This document shows, piece after piece, positions 31,705 through 42,876 of a stretch of 64,000 nt of DNA. Origin of the DNA: Shewanella sp. MBTL60-007 (GTDB lineage: Bacteria; Pseudomonadota; Gammaproteobacteria; Enterobacterales; Shewanellaceae). The stretch lies in the NCBI RefSeq assembly GCF_019654915.1, contig NZ_BPET01000022.1:17855-81854 (forward strand). The letters run 5' to 3'. A model generated the notes under the pieces. That model saw nothing but the letters and a program-made list of their open reading frames with translations. It did not search any database and was not told where the DNA came from. Made by a program: the position numbers and the translations under genes. Position 1 is the first letter of the stretch, and each line of letters begins with the position of its first letter.

Positions 31705-32673
31705 TTAACGATTACCGTATTCAATAATCGTTTCACGATAGAGCTTTAACAACGCTTCATCTCTCACCTTTACACCAACTCGCTGGGCAGTATTAGACGC
31801 CCAATCATCGTGCTGATGCTTACGACCGTCAAACTTCTGGATTGTTAGTCCTTCAGCAGGACCATCGGTAACTACACGAACAGGCCCTTCACGCAGGGTA
31901 AATAAAGTAGGATCGATAACGTAGGCTATCGCAGATGGATCATGGACATGACATCCCTCTAACCCTACTTTTTCAGAGTAAAATTTAAGATAATAACGAC
32001 TAATATCCCAAATAAACTGCCCTACTTCACCAGCATCGTCTCTTAAGTGATCGAGATAATCTTTACTGAAGAAACTCTCCTCTGTGACGTCTAGACCAAT
32101 AATTACCACTGGCCAAGCTGCAGTAAATACTTTATCAGCAGCATGTGGATCGTCATGAATATTCGCCTCAGCATAAGGAGTAACATTACCACGGTGATTA
32201 TTCTCACCGAAGGCCCCGCCCATAATCACGACCTCCTTAACTAAGCCAGCTATCTCAGGTGCAGCGTCTAACGCCAACGCTAAGTTAGTTAAAGGCCCAA
32301 CGGCAACTAAGGTGATCTCACCTGGCTCGGCTTTAACCGAGTCGATAATATATTGATAAGCAGGACGAGGATCGGCTGTCACAGTTAGATCGGTAGGCGC
32401 ATGAACATCACCAAATCCAGTTTCACCATGAACGACTACTGTAGGCCCCACAGGATCACGTACAATAGGTCTATCAGCGCCCTTCGCGACATCTGCACTA
32501 AATCCATACTTTTGTTTTAAAAACAGAGCATTATTAGTACCATTCTCGATAGTCGCATTACCAAAAACTGTCGTAATACCTTTCAGTTCTATTGCTGGAT
32601 GCCCTTCGGCAAACAGGATAGCCATAGCATCATCAATCCCCGGATCGGTATCGAGAATTATTTTATTTGTCAT
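31705..32673 (-). CDS. Nucleoside hydrolase (inosine-uridine preferring family)
   Basis: 322 residues. The calcium-binding signature of the family is at the start: IILDTDPGIDDAMAIL. Further family segments are VAVGPLTNLALAL, EVVIMGGAFGENNHRGNVTPYAEANIHDDP and an active-site HDPSAIAY. These enzymes split ribonucleosides into base and ribose in purine/pyrimidine salvage. Base preference (RihA, RihB or RihC type) is not resolved by eye. No transporter or kinase partner is adjacent. Confidence 0.92.
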   Translation of the reverse strand: MTNKIILDTDPGIDDAMAILFAEGHPAIELKGITTVFGNATIENGTNNALFLKQKYGFSADVAKGADRPIVRDPVGPTVVVHGETGFGDVHAPTDLTVTADPRPAYQYIIDSVKAEPGEITLVAVGPLTNLALALDAAPEIAGLVKEVVIMGGAFGENNHRGNVTPYAEANIHDDPHAADKVFTAAWPVVIIGLDVTEESFFSKDYLDHLRDDAGEVGQFIWDISRYYLKFYSEKVGLEGCHVHDPSAIAYVIDPTLFTLREGPVRVVTDGPAEGLTIQKFDGRKHQHDDWASNTAQRVGVKVRDEALLKLYRETIIEYGNR

Positions 32674-33048
32674 TTTATTCGGATCCTAATCATTACAATT
32701 TATCTAGTGTAGGTGGCCGTAAGATACCTTTATAAGCCATTGATTAACGTGATATAGATTTTAAGCTAAATAAACTATTTCAAACCTAATGCCTATTTCA
32801 GTGAAAAATTGGCCAATCTGCTGTTAATGTAGCTAATAAGCTACATTAACAGCTGTCAAACCTAGCCCACTGCAAATCAATCTCACTGAAAACACCATAG
32901 AAAATTAACGACAAAACAGACCGAGCTTAGAGATCATAATTACAATTTCACTTATGATGCATACAGGTTATTGGCTGTAAATAATGCACTATATATAAGC
33001 TGTAGCAGTCAACAACCCTCTGTTTGACACAAATTATTAGGATCGATC
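32674..33048. other. Upstream region of mioC with a 15-bp perfect hairpin
   Basis: 375 bp between divergent nucleoside hydrolase and mioC. The main feature is the stem GCTGTTAATGTAGCT (32820-32834), loop AATA, and its exact complement (32839-32853). No T tract follows. No small gene found. Confidence 0.65.
32820..32853. repeat. Perfect 15-bp inverted repeat with 4-nt loop
   Basis: Arms GCTGTTAATGTAGCT and AGCTACATTAACAGC around AATA, about 200 bp before mioC and 650 bp from the oriC core. Could be an RNA hairpin or a protein-binding palindrome. Confidence 0.7.
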
Positions 33049-33489
33049 ATGGCAAAAGTAGACATTTTAGTAGGTACCACACTAGGCAGTGCGGAGTATG
33101 TAGCGGATGAAATATCCGATCAGTTAGGTGATTTAGGTCATGAAACGATTGTGCATCTTGCTGCAAATCTAGACGAACTGAGTAAAGATTCTCTATGGTT
33201 AATCGTATCTTCGACTCATGGAGCCGGGGATCTTCCCGATAATATCGTGCCATTTTTCGATGAGATCCAAGCTAAAAAACCCGATCTCAATGGCGTAAAA
33301 TTCGCGTTGTGTGCCATTGGTGATTCAAGTTATGACACATTTTGTCAGGGCCCAGAAAAACTGGTTGATGAGCTTATTCAATGCGGTGCAAAAGTCTATG
33401 TGGATAAGATCCAGATCGATGTTCAATACGATCCAATTCCTGAAGAACCTGCATTAACCTGGCTTTGCGGCTGGCAAGATCAACTTTAA
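33049..33489 (+). CDS. mioC: Flavodoxin-like protein MioC
   Basis: 146-residue FMN-binding flavodoxin (E. coli MioC 147). The phosphate-binding loop is GTTLGSAEYVADE near residues 9-21, with SSTHGAGDLPDN and IGDSSYDTFCQG as the two flavin-contact loops. MioC supports biotin synthase in vitro in E. coli. Its position next to oriC matches E. coli, where mioC transcription influences initiation; here it points towards oriC, so transcription through the origin is possible. Confidence 0.94.
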   Translation: MAKVDILVGTTLGSAEYVADEISDQLGDLGHETIVHLAANLDELSKDSLWLIVSSTHGAGDLPDNIVPFFDEIQAKKPDLNGVKFALCAIGDSSYDTFCQGPEKLVDELIQCGAKVYVDKIQIDVQYDPIPEEPALTWLCGWQDQL

Positions 33490-33946
33490 GATCTAATCCC
33501 TCGCCTTTTTTACGATTATTCTTCCCAACAACTCACAGATTAGATCAAACTTATCCACATAATAGTTATTAATTTAATAAATATGTGGATAAGCTATTAT
33601 TTTGATCTGATCAACAGTTGCATTAATTCACATCGGATCTGCTCAATGATCCACCCTGTGGATAAATAGCCGATCTATCCCCAAGCTTAATCCAGTTAGA
33701 TCGCGATCAGATCACAAGATCATTTTGCTGTTAATCATTGAATATAAAAGACAATTAAAGTTATCCACCGAAAACAGCGATCTTAATAGTAAACATAATA
33801 AGAGATCTATATAAAGATCTTAAGATCTATTAAGGCGATCCCCTCTGATCAAAACAAGCTAAATAGATCGTTCACCTTAAGCAAAGCAAATGCTAAAATG
33901 CTCTGCTCAGAAACAATTTATCCTTTTACGAATCGAAGGCTGTCGA
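33490..33946. other. oriC: Chromosomal replication origin oriC
   Basis: Between mioC and mnmG, the position of oriC in E. coli and Vibrio chromosome 1. DnaA boxes: TTATCCACA 33551-33559, TGTGGATAA 33584-33592, TGTGGATAA 33657-33665, and TTATCCACC 33761-33769. The first two form a 12-bp inverted pair (CTTATCCACATA / TATGTGGATAAG). About 18 GATC sites lie between 33488 and 33870. An AT-rich stretch with GATCT-containing 13-mer-like repeats (about 33780-33835) next to mnmG is the likely unwinding element. Confidence 0.9.
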
Positions 33947-35836
33947 ATGCAATTTCATGAACGGTTTGATGTAATCGTTGTTGGTGGTGGTCATGCAGGT
34001 ACAGAAGCGGCTTTAGCTTCTGCCAGAATGGGCTCTAAAACACTTTTACTGACCCATAACATAGATACTTTAGGGCAAATGTCCTGTAACCCTGCTATCG
34101 GCGGCATAGGTAAAGGACATTTAGTCAAAGAAATTGATGCGTTAGGTGGAGCAATGGCTGTTGCTACTGACTTTGCAGGTATTCAATTTCGTACTTTGAA
34201 CTCAAGTAAAGGGCCAGCTGTTCGTGCTACTCGTGCACAAGCAGATAGAGCGCTTTATCGCCATAAGATCCAAGAGATCCTGCAACACCAAGTTAATTTA
34301 CGTATTTTTCAACAAGCTGTTGATGATCTTGTTGTTGAAAACGACAGAGTTATCGGTGTTGTTACACAGATGGGTTTAGCCTTTGAAGCACCAGCAGTTG
34401 TCTTGACCGCTGGTACCTTCCTAGGCGGTAAGATCCATATCGGACTTGAAAACTATAGCGGTGGTCGCGCTGGTGATCCGCCTGCAATCGCATTGGCCAA
34501 TAGATTACGTGAGTTACCAATTCGTGTTGGCCGTTTAAAAACCGGTACGCCACCACGTATCGATGCGAACACTATCGATTTTTCAAAAATGACGGAGCAA
34601 AAAGGTGATGATCCATTGCCTGTTATGTCATTTATCGGTGATGTTAACGATCATCCTGAACAGATTTCTTGTCATATTACGCATACTAACGAGCGTACCC
34701 ACGATATCATTCGTGGAGGATTGGACAGAAGTCCTATGTATTCAGGCATTATCGAAGGGATCGGACCGCGTTACTGCCCTTCGATTGAAGACAAGATTAA
34801 TCGCTTTGCCGATAAAACATCTCATCAGATCTTCATTGAGCCTGAAGGGTTAAACACCACTGAGATCTATCCAAATGGTATCTCAACGAGTTTACCGTTT
34901 GATGTGCAGTTGAACTTAGTCCGTTCGATCAAAGGCATGGAGCATGCTGAGATCATGCGTCCAGGTTACGCCATCGAGTATGACTATTTCGATCCACGCG
35001 ATCTTAAAAACTCGCTAGAAACTAAGACCATTAGCGGTTTGTTCTTTGCTGGACAGATTAACGGCACAACGGGTTACGAAGAAGCTGGGGCACAAGGTCT
35101 GCTAGCGGGGATGAACGCGTCACTACAAGTGCAGGGGAAAGAAGCTTGGTGTCCACGCCGAGATCAAGCCTATCTAGGTGTATTGGTTGATGATCTTTCT
35201 ACCTTAGGCACCAAAGAACCATACCGTATGTTCACTAGCCGTGCTGAATACCGTTTATTGCTACGTGAAGATAACGCCGATCTACGTTTAACCGAGAAAG
35301 GCCGTGAACTAGGTTTAGTTGATGATCATCGTTGGGCACTGTTTAGCGAGAAGATGGAGTCGATCGAAACAGAACTACAGCGATTACGTGGTCAATGGAT
35401 CCATCCTAATTCACCTCTGGTTGATGTGTTGAATCCACACTTGAACACACCGATCACTCGTGAAGCGACATTTGAAGATCTGCTACGTCGTCCAGAGATG
35501 GATTATCCAAAGCTGATGTCTATTGACGGTTTTGGACCTGGACTTGAAGATCAACGCGCTGCAGAGCAAGTTCAGATCCAAGTTAAGTATTCTGGTTATA
35601 TCCAGCGTCAGCAGGGCGAAATCGATAAGGCTATTCGCCATGAAACGACCCTGTTACCACTTGAGCTTGATTATCAAGAAGTTCCTGGTTTATCTAACGA
35701 GGTTATTGCTAAGTTAAATGAGCATAAGCCAGAAACCATTGGGCAGGCTTCACGAATTTCAGGAATGACACCAGCGGCAATCTCTATTTTGTTGGTACAC
35801 CTTAAAAAACGTGGTTTATTGAGAAAGAGCGCTTAG
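33947..35836 (+). CDS. mnmG: tRNA uridine 5-carboxymethylaminomethylation enzyme MnmG (GidA)
   Basis: FAD-dependent partner of MnmE. 629 residues, identical in length to E. coli, from ATG 33947, chosen because GAAGG lies 7 bases upstream; the frame is open to 33890. The N-terminal dinucleotide-binding motif is [16 protein letters not shown], followed by [39 protein letters not shown] is the conserved second FAD region. The C-terminal helical domain that contacts MnmE has [15 protein letters not shown]. First gene to the right of oriC, transcribed away from it. Confidence 0.97.
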   Translation: MQFHERFDVIVVGGGHAGTEAALASARMGSKTLLLTHNIDTLGQMSCNPAIGGIGKGHLVKEIDALGGAMAVATDFAGIQFRTLNSSKGPAVRATRAQADRALYRHKIQEILQHQVNLRIFQQAVDDLVVENDRVIGVVTQMGLAFEAPAVVLTAGTFLGGKIHIGLENYSGGRAGDPPAIALANRLRELPIRVGRLKTGTPPRIDANTIDFSKMTEQKGDDPLPVMSFIGDVNDHPEQISCHITHTNERTHDIIRGGLDRSPMYSGIIEGIGPRYCPSIEDKINRFADKTSHQIFIEPEGLNTTEIYPNGISTSLPFDVQLNLVRSIKGMEHAEIMRPGYAIEYDYFDPRDLKNSLETKTISGLFFAGQINGTTGYEEAGAQGLLAGMNASLQVQGKEAWCPRRDQAYLGVLVDDLSTLGTKEPYRMFTSRAEYRLLLREDNADLRLTEKGRELGLVDDHRWALFSEKMESIETELQRLRGQWIHPNSPLVDVLNPHLNTPITREATFEDLLRRPEMDYPKLMSIDGFGPGLEDQRAAEQVQIQVKYSGYIQRQQGEIDKAIRHETTLLPLELDYQEVPGLSNEVIAKLNEHKPETIGQASRISGMTPAAISILLVHLKKRGLLRKSA

Positions 35837-35954
35837 TTCGCTCTAAACTCGGTAGTTTTACATGATAAAGGGAAGCTTTGAGGCTTCCTTTCATCTTTTT
35901 AGCGATTCATAATACTGATTGATATTTAATTCGCTCTATTTGAGGACACAAACT

Positions 35955-36578
35955 GTGTTATCTGCCCAATTAAATGATTATTTGGCCGAAGTTGGCCTGA
36001 CTGCTACCGAGCAGCAAAAACAGCAGCTTGTAGACTTTGTTGGCATGCTCAATAAGTGGAACAAGGCATTTAATCTGACTTCTGTTCGCGATCCTGAGCA
36101 GATGTTAATTCGTCACATCATGGACAGCTTAGTAGTGTCGCCTCACCTAAAAGGCGATCGTTTTATTGATGTCGGCACTGGACCCGGATTACCAGGGATC
36201 CCACTAGCGATCTTAAATCCAGATAAAGAGTTCGTACTGCTCGATAGTTTAGGTAAGCGTATTCGTTTCCAAAAGCAGGTTCAGTTTGAATTAGGTATCA
36301 ATAACATATCGTCAATTGAAAGCCGTGTTGAAGCCTATCAGCCAGAAGAGCTATTCGATGGCGTGTTGAGTCGCGCATTTGCATCGATTCAAGATATGCT
36401 GCATTGGTGCCAGCACTTACCTAAGGAAGATGGTTGTTTCTACGCGCTTAAGGGACAATTAAGTGAAGAAGAGATGTCACAGATGCCAGCTGGTTTTGTG
36501 GTGACCGATACTATCGAACTTAAAGTGCCTAAACTCGACGAGCAGCGTCATCTGCTTAGAGTGATCAAACAAGATTAA
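35955..36578 (+). CDS. rsmG: 16S rRNA (guanine527-N7)-methyltransferase RsmG (GidB)
   Basis: 207 residues from the GTG at 35955, chosen because TGAGGAC lies upstream at the right distance and [12 protein letters not shown] aligns with Shewanella RsmG. The SAM-binding motif is [16 protein letters not shown] near residues 70-85, followed by [15 protein letters not shown]. Loss of this methylation gives low-level streptomycin resistance in other bacteria. The mnmG-rsmG pair is conserved. Confidence 0.95.
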   Translation: MLSAQLNDYLAEVGLTATEQQKQQLVDFVGMLNKWNKAFNLTSVRDPEQMLIRHIMDSLVVSPHLKGDRFIDVGTGPGLPGIPLAILNPDKEFVLLDSLGKRIRFQKQVQFELGINNISSIESRVEAYQPEELFDGVLSRAFASIQDMLHWCQHLPKEDGCFYALKGQLSEEEMSQMPAGFVVTDTIELKVPKLDEQRHLLRVIKQD

Positions 36579-36713
36579 TTATTTGGGCGCGCGCCATTTT
36601 AGTGTGCTCGCCAGCTAATTTTATTTCGGCCGTGATAGATAAAGGCCTAATGAAGTGAGCTACAGCTTATAAAGCGTACTGAAAAGTTGCAATCTTTCAG
36701 CGCTTCAAGCAAT

Positions 36714-36776
36714 TTAAGAAATAACCATTAGATTTGCGCGCTAATTTCTTAAGCAAACGTCGCTTAGGGATATAAT
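36714..36776 (+). promoter_or_regulatory. Candidate parAB promoter with inverted repeat
   Basis: Perfect -10 TATAAT at 36771-36776, 24 bp before the parA GTG. A 9-bp inverted repeat TTAAGAAAT (36714-36722) / ATTTCTTAA (36744-36752) has its right arm on the expected -35 position, so a repressor there could control parAB. Confidence 0.5.
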
Positions 36777-36800
36777 AAAAGTGACTTACAGGGTGATATT

Positions 36801-37589
36801 GTGGGTAAAGTGATTGCCGTGGCCAACCAGAAAGGTGGTGTCGGAAAAACAACAACTTGTGTAAATTTAGCTGCCTCTTTAGCGGCGACTAAGCGTCGTG
36901 TTTTGTTGATCGATCTCGATCCACAGGGGAATGCGACCATGGGGAGCGGTATCGATAAGTATGAAGTCGAGAATACTGCCTATGAACTACTGGTTGAAGA
37001 GAAACCATTTGAAGAAGTTGTTTGCCGAGATACGAACGGTAAGTACGATCTCATTGCCGGCAATGGTGACGTGACAGCTGCCGAGATTAAACTCATGGAG
37101 TTTTTTGCTCGCGAAATCCGTTTACGCAACGCCCTCGCCCCAATTAAAGATGATTACGACTTTATTTTCATCGACTGCCCACCTTCACTGAATATGCTAA
37201 CGGTTAACGCTATGTCTGCTGCCGACTCTGTGCTGGTTCCTATGCAGTGTGAGTACTATGCATTGGAAGGGTTAACGGCATTGATGGATACCATTAGTAA
37301 GTTAGCGGCTATGGTTAACCCTGGTCTACATATCGAAGGGATCTTACGCACCATGTACGATCCACGTAATCGACTCTCAAATGATGTATCTGATCAGCTA
37401 AAACAGCACTTTGGTGATAAGGTTTACCGCACTGTGATCCCACGGAATGTTCGCTTAGCTGAGGCACCAAGTTTTGGTGCACCCGCAATGTATTACGATA
37501 AATCAAGCGCAGGGGCTAAAGCCTATCTCGCATTGGCTGGTGAAATTATTCGCCGTGCAGAGCAACTAAGCCAGGCCGAGTTAGTTTAA
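36801..37589 (+). CDS. parA: Chromosome partitioning ATPase ParA (Soj)
   Basis: 262 residues, GTG start with AGGGTG upstream. The deviant Walker A motif KGGVGKTT at residues 11-18 is that of ParA/MinD ATPases; DFIFIDCPPSLNMLTVNA is Walker B. The absence of an N-terminal helix-turn-helix marks it as the small chromosomal (type Ib) form. With ParB and parS it segregates newly replicated origins. Confidence 0.96.
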   Translation: MGKVIAVANQKGGVGKTTTCVNLAASLAATKRRVLLIDLDPQGNATMGSGIDKYEVENTAYELLVEEKPFEEVVCRDTNGKYDLIAGNGDVTAAEIKLMEFFAREIRLRNALAPIKDDYDFIFIDCPPSLNMLTVNAMSAADSVLVPMQCEYYALEGLTALMDTISKLAAMVNPGLHIEGILRTMYDPRNRLSNDVSDQLKQHFGDKVYRTVIPRNVRLAEAPSFGAPAMYYDKSSAGAKAYLALAGEIIRRAEQLSQAELV

Positions 37590-37598
37590 GGATAAAAG

Positions 37599-38483
37599 AT
37601 GACACTGAAAAAAAGAGGCTTAGGTAAGGGCCTAGATGCACTATTGAGTACCAGCCAAGCGGCTAGTCAGCGTATCGCACCTGCTGCAGAAGTTGAGCTA
37701 GAGATTAAAAACGATGATTTAGTCACGTTAGATATCGATAGATTGCAACCTGGTAAGTATCAACCGCGTAAAGATATGGCGCCTGAAGCACTTGAGGAGC
37801 TTGCTGAGTCTATTCGTGCTCAAGGTATTATCCAGCCTATTGTTGTACGTAAAGTATCTCCTGAAAGTTACGAGATTATTGCGGGTGAACGTCGTTGGCG
37901 TGCATCGCAGTTAGCTGGTCTAGCTGCTATCCCTTGTATCGTTAAGCAGGTCCCCGATGAAGCTGCTGTTGCTATCGCGCTAATCGAAAACATCCAACGC
38001 GAAGACCTTAATGCAATGGAAGAAGCGATTGCATTAAACCGTTTAATCGAAGAATTTGACTTAACTCATCAGCAGATTGCTGACGCAGTAGGTAAATCTC
38101 GTGCAACGGTCTCAAATTTGCTACGCCTCAATGGATTAAATGAACCAGTTAAGCGTATGCTTGAATATGGCGATATCGACATGGGTCATGGTCGCGCATT
38201 GTTGGCGATTAATGGTGATGAACAAACTAATCTTGCTCGATTGGTTGTTGCTAAAGAATTAACAGTTCGTGAAACTGAACGATTGGTTAATAAAACCTTA
38301 AATCAAACTGAAATCGTCGAAAAGCCAGCTAAAGATCATGATGTAGTGCGTCTAGAGAGCCAATTAATTGAAAGGCTCGGTGCCAAGGTTACGTTAACCC
38401 ATAACAAGAAGGGGAAAGGTAAATTGGTAATAAACTATCAAAATTTGGCTGAATTAGAGGGAATTATCAGCAAAATTCACTAA
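37599..38483 (+). CDS. parB: Chromosome partitioning protein ParB (Spo0J)
   Basis: 294 residues, nine bases after parA. The ParB/Sulfiredoxin-like CTP-binding domain has YQPRKDM, GIIQPIVVRK and GERRWRASQLAG, then ENIQREDLNAMEEA. The helix-turn-helix that reads parS is LTHQQIADAVGKSRATVSNLLRL near residues 152-174; a C-terminal dimerisation domain follows. The N-terminus KKRGLGKGLDALL is the conserved ParA-stimulating peptide. Five parS-like sites lie in the same window. Confidence 0.96.
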   Translation: MTLKKRGLGKGLDALLSTSQAASQRIAPAAEVELEIKNDDLVTLDIDRLQPGKYQPRKDMAPEALEELAESIRAQGIIQPIVVRKVSPESYEIIAGERRWRASQLAGLAAIPCIVKQVPDEAAVAIALIENIQREDLNAMEEAIALNRLIEEFDLTHQQIADAVGKSRATVSNLLRLNGLNEPVKRMLEYGDIDMGHGRALLAINGDEQTNLARLVVAKELTVRETERLVNKTLNQTEIVEKPAKDHDVVRLESQLIERLGAKVTLTHNKKGKGKLVINYQNLAELEGIISKIH

Positions 38484-38593
38484 ATTCTTAAAGTTAACAC
38501 TATATTATGTAACTTTGTGACATTCGTTAATCTTACACTTTTAGACTTTTGGCGTAGATCACACTAAAAGTCCCCTTTTTATAGCTGTTAAAC

Positions 38594-38621
38594 TTGCTTT
38601 GAAAGCCTGAAACGGTATACT
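38594..38621 (+). promoter_or_regulatory. Candidate promoter of the atp operon
   Basis: -35 TTGCTT (38594-38599), 16-bp spacer, -10 TATACT (38616-38621), about 85 bp before atpI. Confidence 0.55.
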
Positions 38622-38706
38622 TTCGCAAGCTTTTTGTACCTCGGGTTTATACGGATATTTGTAATCCTGTCATCGAAACAAGAAGTTATAATGCGGAGAA
38701 GGTAAA

Positions 38707-39090
38707 TTGAGCAAGGTTTTAGCACGTCGTGGCCGGCGGTCAGCCTATAGATTAGTTTTACTGCAGGCGGCGGTTGCTGGATGTGTTTCCCTTTTCTTTT
38801 TCGCTATGTGGGGAGTTCAGCATGGTATATCTGCTTTGGCAGGTGGTGCTATCGCTGTATTCCCTAATTTTGTGTTCGCAACCCTAGCTTTCTCCCATTC
38901 GGGGGCGCAAGCATCAGGAAAGGTCGTAAGATCATTTTTCCTGGGGGAAGCGGTAAAGTTGCTGTTAACCATTGTACTATTTTCACTTGCATTTGGTTTG
39001 ATGAAAGCGTCATTTATGCCGTTATTCATCTGTTATTTACTTGTGCTAGTTGTACCTTGGACAGTCCCTTTATACTTCAAACAAAATTAA
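38707..39090 (+). CDS. atpI: ATP synthase protein I (AtpI)
   Basis: 127-residue membrane protein, about four hydrophobic segments, that helps assembly of the c ring and is encoded first in the atp operon. The start is a TTG at 38707 with GGAGAAGG just upstream, giving MSKVLARRGRRSAYRLVLLQ. The family is poorly conserved in sequence; the call rests on position, size and topology. Confidence 0.88.
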   Translation: MSKVLARRGRRSAYRLVLLQAAVAGCVSLFFFAMWGVQHGISALAGGAIAVFPNFVFATLAFSHSGAQASGKVVRSFFLGEAVKLLLTIVLFSLAFGLMKASFMPLFICYLLVLVVPWTVPLYFKQN

Positions 39091-39933
<843 letters not shown>

Positions 39934-39948
39934 TTTATTAAAAATTAG

Positions 39949-40224
<276 letters not shown>

Positions 40225-40251
40225 TCGTCCCCCTTAGAAGGAGTTGTCGTT

Positions 40252-40722
40252 ATGAGTATTAACGCTACCCTGCTAGGCCAAGCGATTTCTTTTCTTCTCT
40301 TTGTGTGGTTTTGCATGAAGTTTGTATGGCCGCCATTGATGAACGCTATCGAAGAACGCCAGAAGAAAATTGCTGATGGGCTAGCTGATGCAGGACGTGC
40401 TGCAAAAGATTTAGAGCTAGCTCAGGTGAAAGCCACAGAGCAGCTAAAAGACGCTAAAGCAACAGCAAACGAAATCATTGAGCAAGCGAACAAACGCAAA
40501 GCTCAAATTGTTGATGAAGCAAAAATTGAAGCTGACGCCGAGCGTGCGAAAATCATCGCTCAAGGCCACGCTGAAATTGAAAACGAACGTAATCGCGTGA
40601 AAGAAGATCTACGTAAGCAAGTAGCTGTACTAGCTATTGCGGGCGCAGAGAAGATTCTTGAACGTTCGATTGATGAAGCCGCACACAGTGACATAGTTAA
40701 TAAACTTGTTGCTGAACTTTAA
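40252..40722 (+). CDS. atpF: ATP synthase Fo subunit b
   Basis: 156 residues, the same as E. coli. One N-terminal membrane helix ([23 protein letters not shown]), then a long charged coiled coil forming the peripheral stalk. AAGGAG-type ribosome binding site upstream. Confidence 0.97.
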   Translation: MSINATLLGQAISFLLFVWFCMKFVWPPLMNAIEERQKKIADGLADAGRAAKDLELAQVKATEQLKDAKATANEIIEQANKRKAQIVDEAKIEADAERAKIIAQGHAEIENERNRVKEDLRKQVAVLAIAGAEKILERSIDEAAHSDIVNKLVAEL

Positions 40723-40738
40723 ATAAGGAGCTTGAGTT

Positions 40739-41272
40739 ATGGCTGAAATAACCACCATCGCTCGTCCTTACGCAAAGGCAGCTTTTGACTTCGCTCTTGA
40801 ACAGAAAGCAGTAGATAGTTGGGCAGAAATGCTTAACTTCGCCGCATTAGTTAGTGAAAACGAAGCTATGCAGCCACTACTGTCTGGCGCTATGGCCAGC
40901 AATAAGCTTGCTGAACTCTTTATTGGAGTTTGTGGTGAGCAGATCAATGAGCAAGCTCAGAACCTGTTAAAGGTAATGGCTGAAAACGGTCGTTTAGTTG
41001 CGCTACCTGCTGTTGCTCAACAATTTGTTGAGATGCAACGTGAGTACGCGAAAGAAGTTGAAGCGCAAATCGTTTCAGCTACTGAGCTAACCTCAGAGCA
41101 ACTACAAGAGCTGAGCGCTTCTCTAGAGAAACGTCTAGCACGCAAAGTTAAGCTGAATTGCAGCATAGATACCAGCCTTATTGCTGGTGTAATTATCACG
41201 GCAGGAGACTTAGTCATTGATGGCTCGGTCCGCGGAAAAATTTCGCGTCTGTCTGATACGCTGCAGTCGTAA
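40739..41272 (+). CDS. atpH: ATP synthase F1 subunit delta
   Basis: 177 residues (E. coli 177). N-terminus [17 protein letters not shown] and C-terminus [23 protein letters not shown] are the family signatures. It joins the b stalk to the top of F1. Located 16 bases after atpF with AAGGAG upstream. Confidence 0.97.
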   Translation: MAEITTIARPYAKAAFDFALEQKAVDSWAEMLNFAALVSENEAMQPLLSGAMASNKLAELFIGVCGEQINEQAQNLLKVMAENGRLVALPAVAQQFVEMQREYAKEVEAQIVSATELTSEQLQELSASLEKRLARKVKLNCSIDTSLIAGVIITAGDLVIDGSVRGKISRLSDTLQS

Positions 41273-41286
41273 TTGGGAGTTTGAGC

Positions 41287-42828
41287 ATGCAACTGAATTC
41301 CACTGAAATCAGCGATCTGATTAAACAGCGGATCGAGCAGTTCGAAGTCGTTAGTGAAGCTCGCAACGAAGGTACTATCGTTGCAGTAAGTGACGGCATC
41401 ATCCGCATCCATGGCCTAGCCGATGTGATGCAGGGTGAAATGATCGAGCTGCCTGGCAACCGTTTTGCAATCGCGTTGAACTTAGAACGTGATTCTGTCG
41501 GTGCCGTAGTAATGGGCCCTTATGCCAACTTGGCAGAAGGCGACAAAGTTAAAACAACAGGCCGTATTTTGGAAGTACCTGTTGGCCGCGGTCTACTAGG
41601 CCGTGTAGTCAACACGCTAGGTGAGCCAATTGACGGTAAAGGACCTATCGAAAGCGATGGTTTCTCTCCTGTTGAAGTAATTGCACCTGGTGTAATTGAG
41701 CGTAAGTCAGTTGATCAGCCAGTACAAACTGGTTATAAAGCCGTTGACTCTATGATCCCAATCGGTCGTGGACAGCGTGAATTGATCATTGGTGACCGTC
41801 AGATCGGTAAAACCGCTCTAGCGATCGACGCGATTATCAACCAAAAAGATTCTGGCATTAAGTGTGTGTACGTAGCGGTAGGCCAAAAGGCTTCTACAAT
41901 CGCTAACGTGGTACGCAAGCTAGAAGAGCACGGCGCTTTGGCGAACACCATTGTTGTTGTTGCTACAGCTTCTGAAGCTGCTGCACTGCAATACTTGGCT
42001 CCATACTCTGGTTGTACAATGGGTGAATACTTCCGCGACCGCGGTGAAGACTCACTAATCGTATATGATGATTTGTCTAAGCAAGCTGTTGCTTACCGTC
42101 AAATCTCATTGCTTCTTAAGCGTCCACCAGGACGTGAAGCATATCCAGGTGATGTATTCTATCTTCACTCTCGTCTGTTGGAACGTGCTTCACGTGTTAA
42201 CGCCGAGTATGTTGAGAAGTTCACTAAAGGTGAAGTTAAAGGCCAAACAGGTTCTTTGACTGCTCTACCAATTATTGAAACTCAAGCTGGTGACGTTTCT
42301 GCATTCGTACCGACTAACGTAATTTCGATTACCGATGGTCAGATCTTCCTTGAAACAGACCTATTTAACTCTGGCTTACGTCCAGCTGTTAACCCAGGTA
42401 TCTCGGTTTCTCGTGTTGGTGGTGCGGCTCAGACTAAGATCATCAAGAAACTGTCTGGTGGTATCCGTACCGCTCTTGCACAGTATCGAGAGCTTGCAGC
42501 GTTCTCACAGTTTGCATCTGACTTAGATGATGCAACTCGTGCTCAGCTTGAGCATGGTGAGCGTGTTACCGAACTAATGAAGCAAAAGCAATATGCTCCA
42601 ATGAGTATCGCTGATCAGTCTGTGTCTATTTTCGCAGCTGAAAAAGGCTACTTGAAGAGCGTTGAGCTAAGCAAAATCGGTAGCTTCGAAGCGTCTCTGC
42701 TCTCTTTCATGAACAGTGAACATGCTGACCTAATGAAGACTATCAACGATACTGGCGATTATAACGCTGATATCGAAGGTGAGTTGAAGGCTAGCTTGGA
42801 CAAGTTCGTAGAAACCCAAACCTGGTAA
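41287..42828 (+). CDS. atpA: ATP synthase F1 subunit alpha
   Basis: 513 residues from ATG 41287, the same as E. coli; the frame opens two codons earlier with a TTG. Non-catalytic nucleotide site with Walker [14 protein letters not shown] near residues 169-181. Signature [17 protein letters not shown] near residue 365. Confidence 0.98.
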   Translation: MQLNSTEISDLIKQRIEQFEVVSEARNEGTIVAVSDGIIRIHGLADVMQGEMIELPGNRFAIALNLERDSVGAVVMGPYANLAEGDKVKTTGRILEVPVGRGLLGRVVNTLGEPIDGKGPIESDGFSPVEVIAPGVIERKSVDQPVQTGYKAVDSMIPIGRGQRELIIGDRQIGKTALAIDAIINQKDSGIKCVYVAVGQKASTIANVVRKLEEHGALANTIVVVATASEAAALQYLAPYSGCTMGEYFRDRGEDSLIVYDDLSKQAVAYRQISLLLKRPPGREAYPGDVFYLHSRLLERASRVNAEYVEKFTKGEVKGQTGSLTALPIIETQAGDVSAFVPTNVISITDGQIFLETDLFNSGLRPAVNPGISVSRVGGAAQTKIIKKLSGGIRTALAQYRELAAFSQFASDLDDATRAQLEHGERVTELMKQKQYAPMSIADQSVSIFAAEKGYLKSVELSKIGSFEASLLSFMNSEHADLMKTINDTGDYNADIEGELKASLDKFVETQTW

Positions 42829-42876
42829 ATATTAGAGGTGCCTCTGGCACCTCAGGTCCAGAATTGGAGAGTAAAG

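Noticed and set aside
38513..38565. CRP-like sites (TGTGA and TCACA half-sites) before the atp promoter
   Set aside because: Half-sites only; the partner halves do not match at the right spacing.
38544..38572. GACTTTT / AAAAGTC hairpin followed by CCCTTTTT as a parB terminator
   Set aside because: The stem is short and AT-rich with a 15-nt loop; too weak to list as a terminator.
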